Source: Trichoplax adhaerens (taxonomy: Eukaryota; Placozoa; Uniplacotomia; Trichoplacea; Trichoplacidae). From it: a stretch of 64,000 nt of DNA. The position numbers and the translations under genes are program-made. The stretch is from assembly GCF_000150275.1 (NCBI RefSeq), contig NW_002060957.1, forward strand, positions 459,948 through 523,947, read 5' to 3'. Below are positions 37,101 to 49,468 of the stretch, piece by piece. The notes beneath the pieces are model-generated. The model saw only the letters and a program-made list of their open reading frames with translations, was not told the DNA's origin and did not search any database. Positions within the stretch are counted from its first letter, which is position 1. Every line of letters begins with the position of its first letter.

Positions 37101-38360
37101 TAAAGTTTTTACCGTTGTGTCATCGTATTTTATTTTACGATTGCATTTCAATACTTCTAGACAAGTAAAAGGTATTTTGAAATATGATTATAAATATATC
37201 ACCACTCAAAATCTATATGTCGTCTAAATATGTAAATTATCCTAAAATGATGGGAGTCAATATTTGAATGCGATTATACCGTCGGTTTTTCTATTTTTAA
37301 TTTGATATAAATGATCGAGAAGATTCAGATGATTAAATAATATTTGCGTAATTAGATCCTATTCATTGAGCTATTCGCTTAGACCGAATGATAAAGATTT
37401 ATCTATTTGTTTAATTAAGATTTAGAATTAATAATCGTTCGTTTCCAATGCTTATTTGTATAATGTGTAAATTGTTTATTAAAATCGCCAGTTTGACACC
37501 GCTTAAAATAGTTTACTAGTATTAACAATAAATGAAAAAATGTAACTATACAGGCTAATTGATCAAAAATTCCCGTAAATAATAACCCCGAGTTACCGTT
37601 ATTACCTCATTTTCTTATGATCACTTTTTTTCAAAGCAATCACTGTCTCCTAACCTTTATACAAGAATCTTTGCGCCCGTACAATAGCATGATATTTAAT
37701 ATTATTAATTAGAGAGATAGTTGGCTATTCTTATGTTATATCATTTCTATTTAAATTTATATATATGCACGGCACGATAGCTCACAAATGATGTCTTGGC
37801 TTCACCTTCTCGATAAAGTGATACAATACTTTCATATGATGGAATACCTCATCACAGATTAAGAAGCGACCAAACATAAGTTTCTTTGTAAAGGCGAGCA
37901 TAAAATATTTTCCCATTTTTTAGCGAAATAAATTATATCTGTTCGCCAATGACGGCAAATTGAACTCGAAAATAGCTTGGATAATATAGCTTGCAAGGTG
38001 ATAGACGTTTGCCATGATTGACTACATCTTCAGGCTAAAAACTAAGTAAGAATGTTAAGTTTTTCTGCTTGGAATAAGTTAAAGAAAAAAAAAGCTTATT
38101 AAAAATGTTAAGGGTAGAGAAGAAGCACTGAAATATATCGAGTTTTGTTTAGCCAGGCTAAATTCCGAAATTTACGATAGTACAGAATATTATTTATTGC
38201 AAAGAGATTGGAAAGGGAGAATAAAGGTAAACCACATTAATTAATTAAATATATTGGATACTAATGGTTATTTTATTTGTACAGAAAACAGCTAGAATAT
38301 CTAGGCCAGTTCTCTAGTAGACGAAGTACTTAATATTACTATCTAGTTAGGTAATTTAAC

Positions 38361-38560
38361 TTTAGACTTTTTAAAGTATCCTTTCTAGTGATAGAAACTG
38401 CCGTCATTCAATTGATTAAGGACAATAGTGACAGAAATAAAAATATTGGAAAATGCAAAGGCCGCATAACCATTGGCTTTTTAAAATATCTTTTATAGCT
38501 ATACATTGCTTCTATTATTCAATTGCGATCTTGATGGAGATGACATTATTGTAATGCATA
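38361..38560. repeat. Tandem pair, period about 117 bp
   Basis: About 38,361-38,440 and 38,478-38,560 share CTTTTTAAA-TATC-TTT, ATTCAATTG and a GATGAC-like end. It lies in the unique spacer between the two halves of the large duplication. Confidence 0.45.
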
Positions 38561-40619
38561 TTAGTATTTTCCGGTTTCAATTATCCGCTGAGAGTATATT
38601 ATTCAATAAATTCTATGCTGTAAGAGTTTCCTCTTCGAACACTTTATTCGATGTAGTATTTATTTTTTGCCCAAATGAAATGATCGAACGAATTTTCCAG
38701 CACAATAAATGACTATGGAAAAGGCAATGTAGCAAAATGAACTGAACACTTGCCTTGGCGCTATCTCACTATAGAGAACCACAATTTTAACAATTCTTAG
38801 TGACATAGTTTTATATAGATTAGGAGATACTGTAGTTCATACTGTGCTTTACAAAACTTATGCTGTAATATTTGATTGTGACTAATTTACATTGAATAAC
38901 ATATAAAATCTAGATATTTATGTTATTACGGGTTTTGTAAAATAACGGATTTTCATAATGACGGTAACAGTACTACCTGATTTTATAAGCGCTTTTGATA
39001 CTTTTTCACAATACCATCATTATTTTAAAGTATAAATCTTATAATTTTGAACATTAAAACGTACTTAAGTAAAAATAGGCCTTAAAATAAGACTTTTATG
39101 CTTTTAGAAAATCGTTAGAAAAAGTGAGATATCGTAGGAAAATCTGTTTACATATTTATTAGAGTGATGAACACTAAATTAAGAAATAGAGATAGCAATA
39201 ATATATTTACTCATAGACGTTTTCTATACAACCAGAGTTTCTCTTAAAATAAAGGTAACTGTTGGGAACGACTTTAGTTCAAAACTTGACTTTGTTTCTT
39301 AAGCTAACTTGTACTTTTCTTGATCCAACTACTGAGTTGAGACAATATTATTAAGAACCTTCTTGTTATTACTGTATAAAATAGGTCTATAAGGCCGGCG
39401 CTTTGTATAATAAAGTTAGTTCATAAGTGCAGAGCTTAACGTAAAAATCAAAGACGTACAAATCGCTAGAAATCGATAGGATTAGAGATAAGTGCTCTCA
39501 AGTGTTTCTTAGACAGATTTTAGTACCCTGATACATGGTCCAAAGGGAATATATGTAGAATTAGTTTCTTGTTATCTTATTAAAAATCTGGCTTGTGACT
39601 GCAACTTTACGCTATCATAAATCTTTAGTGAGATTGGTAGTTATTAGTCTTCAAATAGCGATATGGAAAGCTATGGAATTCAGGTACATTTATTATAATA
39701 ATTTTTAAACCGATCTGTGAAACAAGATAAATCTGTACGTAATGCTAGATTAACCTATTTAGTTATTCTATGGCGTCGAAATATCTCGCTTGCATTATTG
39801 AAAACTCGGATAGCAACCATTACTCAAATTACTCAGATTGCTTACTATTCCGCAAGCATAGTGTGCAAATTAATGGTAACAGTAGGATATTTTAGGTCAT
39901 AGTTTATAGGCTACCGATCATCATTTACGTATTTATTGTTCGCTAAAAAATTCGGTGTACAGGTTAAATAGATAGTGATCTATTAAATTTAGGAAATTGC
40001 TTCCATGAAGATCCTGTTGTTTCTGTTTTATGGTAAGCAGAATCATTTCAAATTAGCAATTTGCTTACCTGTTACTATAGATGATTGCATTTACAAATTT
40101 CTTTTCGACATACCAAGTACTGATTTCGCTGCTTTTGTAATGTTACTATATCATATCTGCTAAGCTTCTGATTGTCACTAATGATAGTAACAGAACATTA
40201 AATAATTACTTTAAAAATAGCACTAGATCAATAACAATATAATAAGAATTTCCTCGCAAGCTATTTTATTACTATAGATGCAAATTATGAGAAATTCATT
40301 AAACCTCTCTTATAAATATTGGGCTAAAATTAATTTTGAATGAATTCTTCCTATTTACAGCGTTTGCTTTGCCCTCTATAGCATTTTTTGGTAGATGTGA
40401 AATGACCAAAATTAATAAAAGCTTCATTTTGAATTGTTAGTCCAAATTATTTATTGAATATATTATTTTTATCTACATTGGTCGCTAAAAATTTTCGCTC
40501 GGTAGTTAATGTCCAGTAAGCAAATCAAATGCCAAATTTTGATGAGTTTAAACCGGTCATAGGCAAAATTCTTTTACTTCGATACGAAATGGCATTCGTC
40601 GAATAGTAGCTTATTAGGC

Positions 40620-40687
40620 ATTGTAATAAAGTGTCTATCGAAACGCAACGACTTCCACAACTTGAAGGAAAATCACTTTATTACAAT
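40620..40687. repeat. 14-bp perfect inverted repeat
   Basis: ATTGTAATAAAGTG (40620-40633) and CACTTTATTACAAT (40674-40687) are exact reverse complements around 40 bases. They stand at the left edge of sequence that is absent from the sister copy of the duplication. They may mark a fold-back or miniature element; no target-site duplication could be settled by eye. Confidence 0.5.
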
Positions 40688-43600
40688 AATTACGTCTTCT
40701 ACCAAGGACTAGATTATCTATGGCTACTCTGTCTTCGGAGATAAAATCTCCTGCTTATATACAATTGTGTACAGAGTATCTTCGTGACACATAAATCATT
40801 ATCTACCTTAATAAGGCTAACATCACACCTCTAGCGTACCTGGAGGTGCCAAGCAGTATGACTAATAACTTTTACAATCCGTATTGCAATTACTAATACA
40901 AATCCTCACATATTTAATCTCACTCTACGATCTAGCACTTATACAAGGGTATCTATCTTAATTAGCCTAGTAATTACGTCATGCACGATATTCACACATA
41001 CTGTATATAATCTTAAGCTATATTTGGGCTGCACTACAGGCATCAGTCTCATACCGCAAATCAAAATCTGTTGTTTCTTGCCATGCTGGTAAGCAATAGA
41101 AAATGGATTCCTAGAGACCTATCAATGTTATGAATCATATTCACTTCTCTACAGAAGCAAAAGTATTCATCAACACGGCTCTACTACATTTTGGATATCT
41201 TTATTTACAATCTTTAAAAATCGTTTCATGTTAGCTAGCATTTAGTACTGGCATATGATATCCTTCAATAAAGTGCTGTAGAATAGGAAGTATGTATCAT
41301 TGAATAGATCCTAGCAATATTACACTTGCATGATTGTTCTGCTAATTTTTTTCCGAGAATTCAGATGCTATTTATAATCTGTTTGATATCTGAATTGCAA
41401 TATTTCATGTTTACAATAGGTTCGATTTCTGTTAATAAATTAGCTTATAAGAATTAAAAATACGGAGAAAAGTAACCATTATCTGCTGTGATACATTTAA
41501 AATTGTGCCCTTCATATTCCGATGTCCTCAAAATTTTCTTTTAAGCATAAAATGTAGAGATATAAACCGGCGCAAGAATGAAATTTTTAACATTTATTCG
41601 ATAATAGTATATTATTAAGACTCGAAGTTGCATAATTCGTATGATTACAAAAACAGTAACAAGTTCAATTCAATGCCAGTCGGGCAATCATTATTGAATG
41701 GGCCACTGATCGGATACAGCACTGTTGCAATTTTTAATCACTTTTGCATATTTTAAGGATAACTGATACATGATTCAGTTTAAATAAAGACGAGGATCTA
41801 ACCGTATTATGTCGAAAACCGATTAGCCGACTAAGTATTCTGCTGGTTGCTAGAATATTTATTGACTGCTGGTTGGATCCAAGTAAGGAGTGAAAAGCGG
41901 TATGGGTACACTAGCCGTTGTGATATTCGCTGATCGAAAATTTTTACAGTTGTTAAACATAAATTAATTACAAACAACAGATCGGTCCATTTAAGAAAGT
42001 GAAGAATTATTTTATATAATGAAGGATAACTAGAAAATTTATGTAATAATGTTATAATTGCTACTGTTGCTACTCTCTATTTATCAGCTTCCACCAGCTA
42101 AAATAGTTCAGAAAAAAATATGTTAAACAATGCTTGAAATCGAAATCAGTTAGAGATTTTACCTAGAAAATGATTCGATCACCACAAATAGACCAAATTG
42201 CGGGTGGATTTGTTGTATTATACCATCATACTGAGAATCCATTTTATAATCTTTCGCTGTTTGTTGGTGCATTAATTCAATTACTCCGATAGAAGAGCGC
42301 ACAAAGAGCTCATTTCTTTGCAAAAATAATTATATTGATAGTTCAATCGATATTTCTGATAATTGTCACCACCATATTTTTGCTGATCGCGATGAAATAG
42401 TCTGATTGAGAAATAAGCCAAAATTTTACTATATCTTATTATAAAATCTTGCATATTATGGATGAATTCTAAACTGAAATAGTATTTTAAAATCGCGTAT
42501 AAAAGATATTTTAAATAATATCTTATTGTCTAAATATTGCCTATAGGCAATTAACTTGAATATCATCTTGAAATGTACTTTTAGGAACTTATAAAATATC
42601 AACCATGACTTGTTCACATACACGCCTCGGTGAGAAAGTTATATTTCATAATATACATAGAAAAATGTTCTTGCTAAATATTGATGCTAAGTTTATGATG
42701 CATCGATAATCCCTATCGATTAATTGCTTATACCCAAGGTAAATAAAACTATAGTATAAATTCGGTCTTTTAAAGCTAGAGAATTATATTTCTATTATCG
42801 AAATTTATAAATAACACAAGTTGCAGAAGGTGACTGTTGCTGTCTGTAATAGTAAAATTACGTATTTTGACTATTTACTTGCTGATACTATTATAAAAGT
42901 GGGCTATAGAAAATTCAGTAACGATGTGACTATGAAAGTTATAATATTACTTTTGCACACTCCATTACCCATGTTCACTTCCAATTTAATCTTTATTGAA
43001 AACTGTGACTACATAGAGTTATAAATGGTGGAATTTGCAATAATTGAGTAAATAAAGTTAAATACTAGGGAATATCTTAATCAATGCAATTGCATTTAAT
43101 ATTTTATTAACTGCAATATCTCTGGTCTATGGATTGTTGCAACAATACTTTATAGTGTAAATTACTAATTAGAGTCTAATTTCTAGAATTTAATTCGATT
43201 AGACAATTAATTTCTCTTTGTATTGTTATATTTCTACAGCTGTGATGAACTTGCGCCATTTGAAATTTATTTAAGATGATATATAATGGCACTAAATAGT
43301 GTATTTAGATCCAGTCGTGGGAATAAATGCTTTCCTTTTTGAACGAATGAAACTTGGCTTTAGTATTTGAAAGAAAGAAGTTTTCTTATTTTACATGGAA
43401 GAAATAAATAGTAGTAGGTTGTATACAGTACATTATCTTATATAGTTGTAATTTGATATACTTCGTATGATATAATGCACACTTAACTGAGCTTCCGAAT
43501 CAACAATTTTCAATGAAAGCTTGATTAAGTTTATTCTTTCTCTTTTATCGAGCTTGTGATCTTAGTTCGAGCAGATGTTATGTACTTTATTATGATATCG

Positions 43601-44622
43601 AGTTGCTTTAAAAGGAGAAATTTGTTTCCTACAAATATTTTTAAGGGTAAGTCGTTCTACTATACGAATGAAATAATTGACGTTAAAATGTTATCCCTGA
43701 CGGCCTTTATAATTAATATCAATAATTAACAACAAGGGAAATAAACTTCATCATTATAACTTCATTAAACCTATTTCTTACCCGTGCTAAATATTATTAT
43801 AATATAATGATTCGATAAAGGATAAAGTCCTTCTTATATTCTAGCGATGAAGATAGTCTAATAATGCCAGTCACGACTCTAAGTACCTGAATAGTTAATT
43901 TAACAATAAAAGATTCCGTAACTGTGATTGGTGTCGAAAAAAATAACTAGCATTTAAGTGATAACTAAGCGTGACGATACAAATAATTAAATTCATGATC
44001 GTCATCGCAAATAGCTTTATTTTAGGGTGGGAAAAAGTTGTATTTAATGAATGTTAACTATTTTTTATAAGCAATAATAAAAAGTTTTGATAGACTGAAT
44101 AACTATTTCCTGAATAATAGATGGAACAAAACAATTTGTTCTATTTTCAATAATTTTACTGATACTATTAAATGCTTTAATAATATTGAGTATTGAAATG
44201 ATACTTAATCTTCAATTTCTGGCTTTATCTAACTAAATATATTAGTGATTCATTAGAGGTTGAATAATCCCTTCTTGAATTTAATAATTAAATTAAGTGC
44301 TATTGATTTTTTAAACTCTTAAATATTTTGTGCGGCCATTACATTGCAATAATAGTAATTTTGTAGAAAAGTGTTGCAGTTAGAATCTTTGATTTAAATT
44401 CTGTAGCATAATTAGGTCAATTATAGAATATTACGCACATTTTTACTCGCAAAAGCGAGGATAGATTAGACGTATATTATCTAAAATACAATAAAACTAA
44501 TATTGAAGTCCTTCGCAGACTTTTCAGTAAATGATATCTTAGCAGTAAAGCGATCGAAAATTAAGTATTTCGCATCCAATTCAGTTGAAGAAAATTTTAA
44601 TTCAGAAAGCAAAACTTTCACT

Positions 44623-45753
44623 ATGGCGGTAAATATATTGAATAAGTCGATGAATCAGAGTCTTCTTGATGATGAAGATAAATTTGGTCGCGATTGGCAT
44701 GTAAAACGTTTTATGCATATACTTTATGGCGTGTTAGCTTCTTTGGCCATTTTAGGTAATTTTATGGTATGTTTCGTAATCGTAACAACAAAAAATGGGA
44801 GAATGATGAAATCTGGATTAAATTTGCTAATTTTAAGCATGGCAGTGATGGATGCAGCTACAGGAATAATGATGTTTGCTGTCCCTTCATTTGTTGTTCC
44901 AGCTGCAAATTACACTTATCCGAAAAACAAAGTCTCGGGAACAATATTTTGCCGCGTATTTGCTTCGCAATATGCAATTTTTTATTTTGGTTTTGGCTCA
45001 GTTTTTACTATTACCGCTATTGCTATCGAAAGGTGGATTGCTGTCGCTAGACCATATACATACCGAAATATTGTAACTATAAAAAGAACTAAACGATTTT
45101 TAGTCGGTCTATGGGTATTCAATACTGTTATATCAATTGATATCCTGCTTCAACGAGATTATGTTAGCAATGAACAGCCTCCATGTAAATGGAATTCTTT
45201 CATTCGACATCCACCAGGGATATATCTGTTCATTGTAATGGAAATTCTACGTTTATTTCTACCGTTTATCATCATTATAGCATGTTATATTGACATAATA
45301 AGGAGAATTATTACAGCGATACCTGGATTATCGGTAGCCAAGTCCAATCGGAATCGCGCACCAGCTATGTCAATAGTCGGAAGGAATCCCAGTTCAATCA
45401 GAGCTAGACGTAGAGTAACTATCATGGTAGCAATATCAGCTTTAGCTTTTATGATATGTTGGTTACCAAACGAACTCTATTTTACGTTATATGCTCTTAA
45501 CGCTATATCTTATAATATTGATGTTATTCGATTTACCAAGACACTGATTGTCGGTAGTTCATGTTTGAGTCCTCTTATCTATTCTGCCGCTAACGAAGAC
45601 TATCGACGAGGTATCTGGTCACTTGTATGCAATTATAAATTTCGAAAATCCCCACGAATAAGTACAAAATACCCCCGAAGTGTTATTTTAAATGTAGAAA
45701 GTAGTAGAAATTTTATAACACAACAAACTCCCGAAGCTGAAAGAAGAAATTAA
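44623..45753 (+). CDS. Class A (rhodopsin-like) GPCR, paralogue 2
   Basis: A single-exon receptor of 376 residues, a close twin of the gene at 32,991. It has the same landmarks: GN in TM1, Asp in SMAVMD of TM2, ERW after TM3, PPCKW in the second outer loop, CWLP in TM6 and SPLIY in TM7. The frame is open upstream to 44503, but the only upstream initiator there is TTG, and ATG 44623 aligns exactly with the paralogue's start, so I use 44623. The transmembrane core is almost identical to paralogue 1 even at silent positions. Changes cluster in the extreme N-terminus, the first outer loop (PKNKVS against PSNNIS), the third inner loop and the tail. The ligand is unknown. Confidence 0.92.
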   Translation: MAVNILNKSMNQSLLDDEDKFGRDWHVKRFMHILYGVLASLAILGNFMVCFVIVTTKNGRMMKSGLNLLILSMAVMDAATGIMMFAVPSFVVPAANYTYPKNKVSGTIFCRVFASQYAIFYFGFGSVFTITAIAIERWIAVARPYTYRNIVTIKRTKRFLVGLWVFNTVISIDILLQRDYVSNEQPPCKWNSFIRHPPGIYLFIVMEILRLFLPFIIIIACYIDIIRRIITAIPGLSVAKSNRNRAPAMSIVGRNPSSIRARRRVTIMVAISALAFMICWLPNELYFTLYALNAISYNIDVIRFTKTLIVGSSCLSPLIYSAANEDYRRGIWSLVCNYKFRKSPRISTKYPRSVILNVESSRNFITQQTPEAERRN

Positions 45754-48700
45754 ATCTTTAGATCCATCAGATCAAACTTTACAGTCCTTTTGAAAATCAC
45801 TGCAGCAAAAATTGATGATATAGTATAAGATTGAAAGAGTCTTGTCCTATTAGTAGACGAGAATCCAATCCGAATGGCTCTACTTGATAAATTATATAAT
45901 TAGCTAAAATAACTGATCTTTATGGTAAGATACCCTGTACCTTGTGCTAATAATCTTTGATAAATGCTTACAAGTCCGTATATAAAAGTAAATGTGGATA
46001 GATTATAAAATGCTAAATCATAATTTCTGTACTAATCCAATTAAATTATGAAATTGATACATGTAGTTGATTGCCGCTACTGGTTGCAAAGGTTGCTCTG
46101 ATAATACTACTAATTTTAGGATATTCTATTTCATTGGTACATTAGATAGATCGTACTTAATCTCATCATGTTTTAATCCAGTCTTAAGAGCGTTCAATTT
46201 TCACTAATTTATGGTGTTGTATGATTTATAATATTAATGGTATTATCCTCGTACTAATAGCTTGAATATCTTATAAATTTCAATAATTAATGTAAGTAAT
46301 AGAAAGAAGATAGACCATTAATTAATGAAATATGTTCATTCAGTTTCTGAAATGCAAGGAGGTAAATACTCAACACAACAGCTCCTATCTAAGGCTCCAA
46401 TAATGCTCTTGCTTACAGAATTTATTGTTTAACTTAGGGCAATTTATGTTTATCCACAACGGGTATATCTATATTAACTTACGAGCTTCAATATTCTTTC
46501 TCACTAATTCTGTTGCTATCATTTAAAATTGATAATGAAAATTATTTGTGATTATCTCAAAGTGCATCCTTCATACGTGCTGTAGCATGGTACGGCACTA
46601 TATATCATATTCTATACTTTCTATACTTTTTCTGAATAGGGCTTCATAAACATAGCATCAACGGTAAATATTCACTAATAAAGTATTTACTGTTATCCCA
46701 TTCAGATTTTTTTCAGTATGGCATGGCATTGCTAGATATTTAACATGGAAAGAAGGGAACAATTGTGTAAAAAATGAATGGATAGACAGGAAGTAACTTT
46801 GTTCTTATTTACTTTATTGCTAGTAGTTAGCAATATTCAATCAAGAAATCATGCTTTACTATAGGTGTGCTATTATGATGCTCTTTAGAATAAATTTATC
46901 TAATATTCGTAACTGTATTTATGGGGGTATTCAGAATTGATATGTGTAGGACTAATACTGATGTATTTGAGTAAAAATTTATTGTGATATTATTCTCATT
47001 CGGCCTTACTGCGTAAAATTTTAAATGTTTTCTCTCTCTACGTGGAAAAATTCTTTTTCAAGTGAATCTCAATAAACTGTATTAAAACTTATATAGATGC
47101 ATAAATATGAGATCGAGCAACTTTTGATAGGTCGTATTTTAATCTGTATCTAGTACGGTTATTATAATAGTTATGACTCCAGTTTTTATAGTTTCTAATA
47201 GATTTTGGATCTAAATTTTTAGGAGGTAAATTATCCTTAACAGTTGCTGATATATTGAAACAAATTCCAATTTTTAGATAGTAGTACAGTTGTCGTTCTG
47301 ATCCGATGACTTCATTTAAGTATCTTTATGTTTATTGGATTGAAATTAAAATCATAGTCTAGTCTCAAAATTTTAATGTTCATGGATTGATGTAAATATG
47401 TTATATTTTATAATATAATTGAATTTATGCATTAACTTAAATAGATTTTTAACGCCTCATCATATAAAAAAGTGTAGAAATAAAGCATTAAAAGCCTCGA
47501 AGACTAGGTATCAATTCTCTTACATGTGCAAATTATGGTATTAACTAATATTCATCTTTTCTAGTAATTTTTCAAATATAAATATTTTCGAATATAAAAA
47601 TACGATAGCTATTAACAACAATAATATATTTTAAGCAGATCCATAGCGCATAAAGCATAAACTGCCTAGTTTTACCAATATTACTAAATAAGCAGTTTCG
47701 CTCAATAATACCTAAGCTGTGGAATATTATTATGAATAGCGTATTTATTCTGGCATTAGATGCTGTAATGCAAACGAAATTGTTTCGATTTCTAGCTTGT
47801 AAAGCAATAGTAAAGGTGTAAACACTCCTAATCTATAAAATATCTGATACAGTAAAAAATTAGTGCAAATAATTAAAGGCCGTGTATACTTCTCTATTTT
47901 TACTGTAGTATCATACCGTGAAAGATTTACCTGATTGACTAATACTGAACTTAATTCAATTATATTCATTAATACTCTTTGCTCACAATGAATAGTGAAG
48001 ACCTATCTACTTATTAAAGATTTATAATCGAAAATGGTTTGCTTCCAGTTCCGATCTGCATAACAAGAGGTCATTTGATTTGATGCTATTTTGATCATGG
48101 CCGTATGTTGCATACAGCTATTATTGTAATATCAGCTAGATACTAGTCAAAACTTTTCATTTGTATTAACAATAAATAACTAGATGCAATTACCTGGTTT
48201 ATCAATGCTCCAGGCTAATTGTCTAAAAAAATCTCGCGAACAATAACCCTGAGTTGCCGTTATTATCTTAAGTTCTCGTCATCTCCTCTATTAAAACAAT
48301 GGTCGTCTCTTGCCTTTTGTACTACAATCTTTAGGCCTACATAATAGAATGATGCTTAATAAATTGGGAGGTAGTGTTGCATACTCACGTTATATCATCG
48401 ACGTTGAAATTTACATGTATAGACCGTAGTCTACAATTGGTGTCTCGAAATTTTCTTAATTCGCGACTGCTTTGCGGCGAGTAGATATACTACACAATCC
48501 CATTTCTTGTAGCCAATTCTACTTATTGCACATACATACATTCTATTGCGTTGAGTAAAAATCAGCAGCGGACAGGCAGTTACGTGTTTTGGTAATTTAT
48601 TCACATGATTGCTAACCTCGCAGTAGCTTATACACGTAATTCTGGTCACTTATCGCTATCATTTTCAGTTTGAAAACCTTTTAGGAAAGATACTGTAGTC

Positions 48701-49468
48701 ATAAAGATAGACAAATGTATAGCATGGTTTAGATAATGGGTATACTTAACAAATTAGATTTTAATAGTAAATTAATAGAAAATTAAGCAAACTATTTACT
48801 AGATAGTGTTAATGTAGCTGCGTAATGATATTGTATGAGGCGTTTAACGGTAGTGTTGTTGTAATTGTTGCAGTATAGAATTTATAGTACTGTATAAAGT
48901 AATGGTGACTGAAAAAAGTAGTAGGTTAATGGAGTCATTAAAGATAGTGATACTTGCTAGCAAGTGCGATTAATTGGCTTTATTTAACTTCCAGATAAAT
49001 TAATTTCCCATTTGTAAAAAGCTACAATGTGATCGATAGAAAAGGAAAAATTTTAAGTAAAAATTATGAAATCATGATTACATTAAACAGACCAAAGTAA
49101 AACGGAATCATACACAATTTCAATACACATCCTAAAAATAATAGGCAGGTTGGATATATAATATTTTCCTAAATTAGCTAAAGTACAGGAGTTAGACACA
49201 GACTGTACAAATTTTGTACGGCTGCGATTAACGGCTGCAGAAAGACAAATTAATTAATCAGCATTAAAATGAGACGTCAGACCACGAATCTATTCCTAAT
49301 ACCCTCTTCAGAGTTGATTGGTACATAAAAAAAGGCCATTTGAAATTTAAAGAAATCCCATTAGACTGATTACAATTACATTACAGATTTTGGAAAGAAA
49401 GGTTTAACTCTACGTAACAGCCTATTAGTTAACATTTAGTAAGGTTAGTATATATAGCATTGCTACAA
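45754..49468. other. Intergenic region between GPCR 2 and tropomyosin
   Basis: No gene seen. Up to about 48,470 it is the right flank of the segmental duplication; the rest should include the 3' untranslated region of the minus-strand tropomyosin gene, although I found no convincing AATAAA close to its stop codon. Short open frames on the minus strand (47,745-47,969 and 48,431-48,649) have no recognisable content. Confidence 0.5.

Larger units (their letters stand above)
29330..37860. repeat. Segmental duplication, left copy (contains GPCR 1)
   Basis: The block aligns in order and orientation with about 40,250-48,470. Anchors include GATGCCAAATTTTGAT (29,617 and 40,528), ATGTTAAA-AATGCTTGAAAT (30,829 and 42,120), the GPCR gene (32,991 and 44,623), CTAAAATAACTGATCTTTA (34,281 and 45,904) and GTATTAACAATAAAT (37,519 and 48,163). 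Non-coding parts have diverged heavily with indels, while the receptor coding region has hardly changed. The unit is about 8 kb. Confidence 0.8.
34125..44622. other. Intergenic region between the paired GPCR genes
   Basis: No gene seen. It holds the right flank of the left duplication copy (to about 37,860), a unique spacer with a small tandem pair (38,361-38,440 and 38,478-38,560), a short block at about 39,400-39,620 that resembles 31,740-31,910 and may be a third partial copy, and then the left flank of the right copy (from about 40,250). A 14-bp inverted repeat lies at 40,620-40,687. Confidence 0.55.
40250..48470. repeat. Segmental duplication, right copy (contains GPCR 2)
   Basis: Partner of about 29,330-37,860; the anchors are listed there. 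Relative to the left copy, about 400 extra bases are present around 40,640-41,200, next to a 14-bp inverted repeat, so this part is either an insertion here or a deletion in the left copy. Confidence 0.8.

Noticed and set aside
44503-44622. A 40-residue upstream extension of GPCR 2
   Set aside because: It would start at TTG, and ATG 44623 aligns exactly with the start of the paralogue at 32991.
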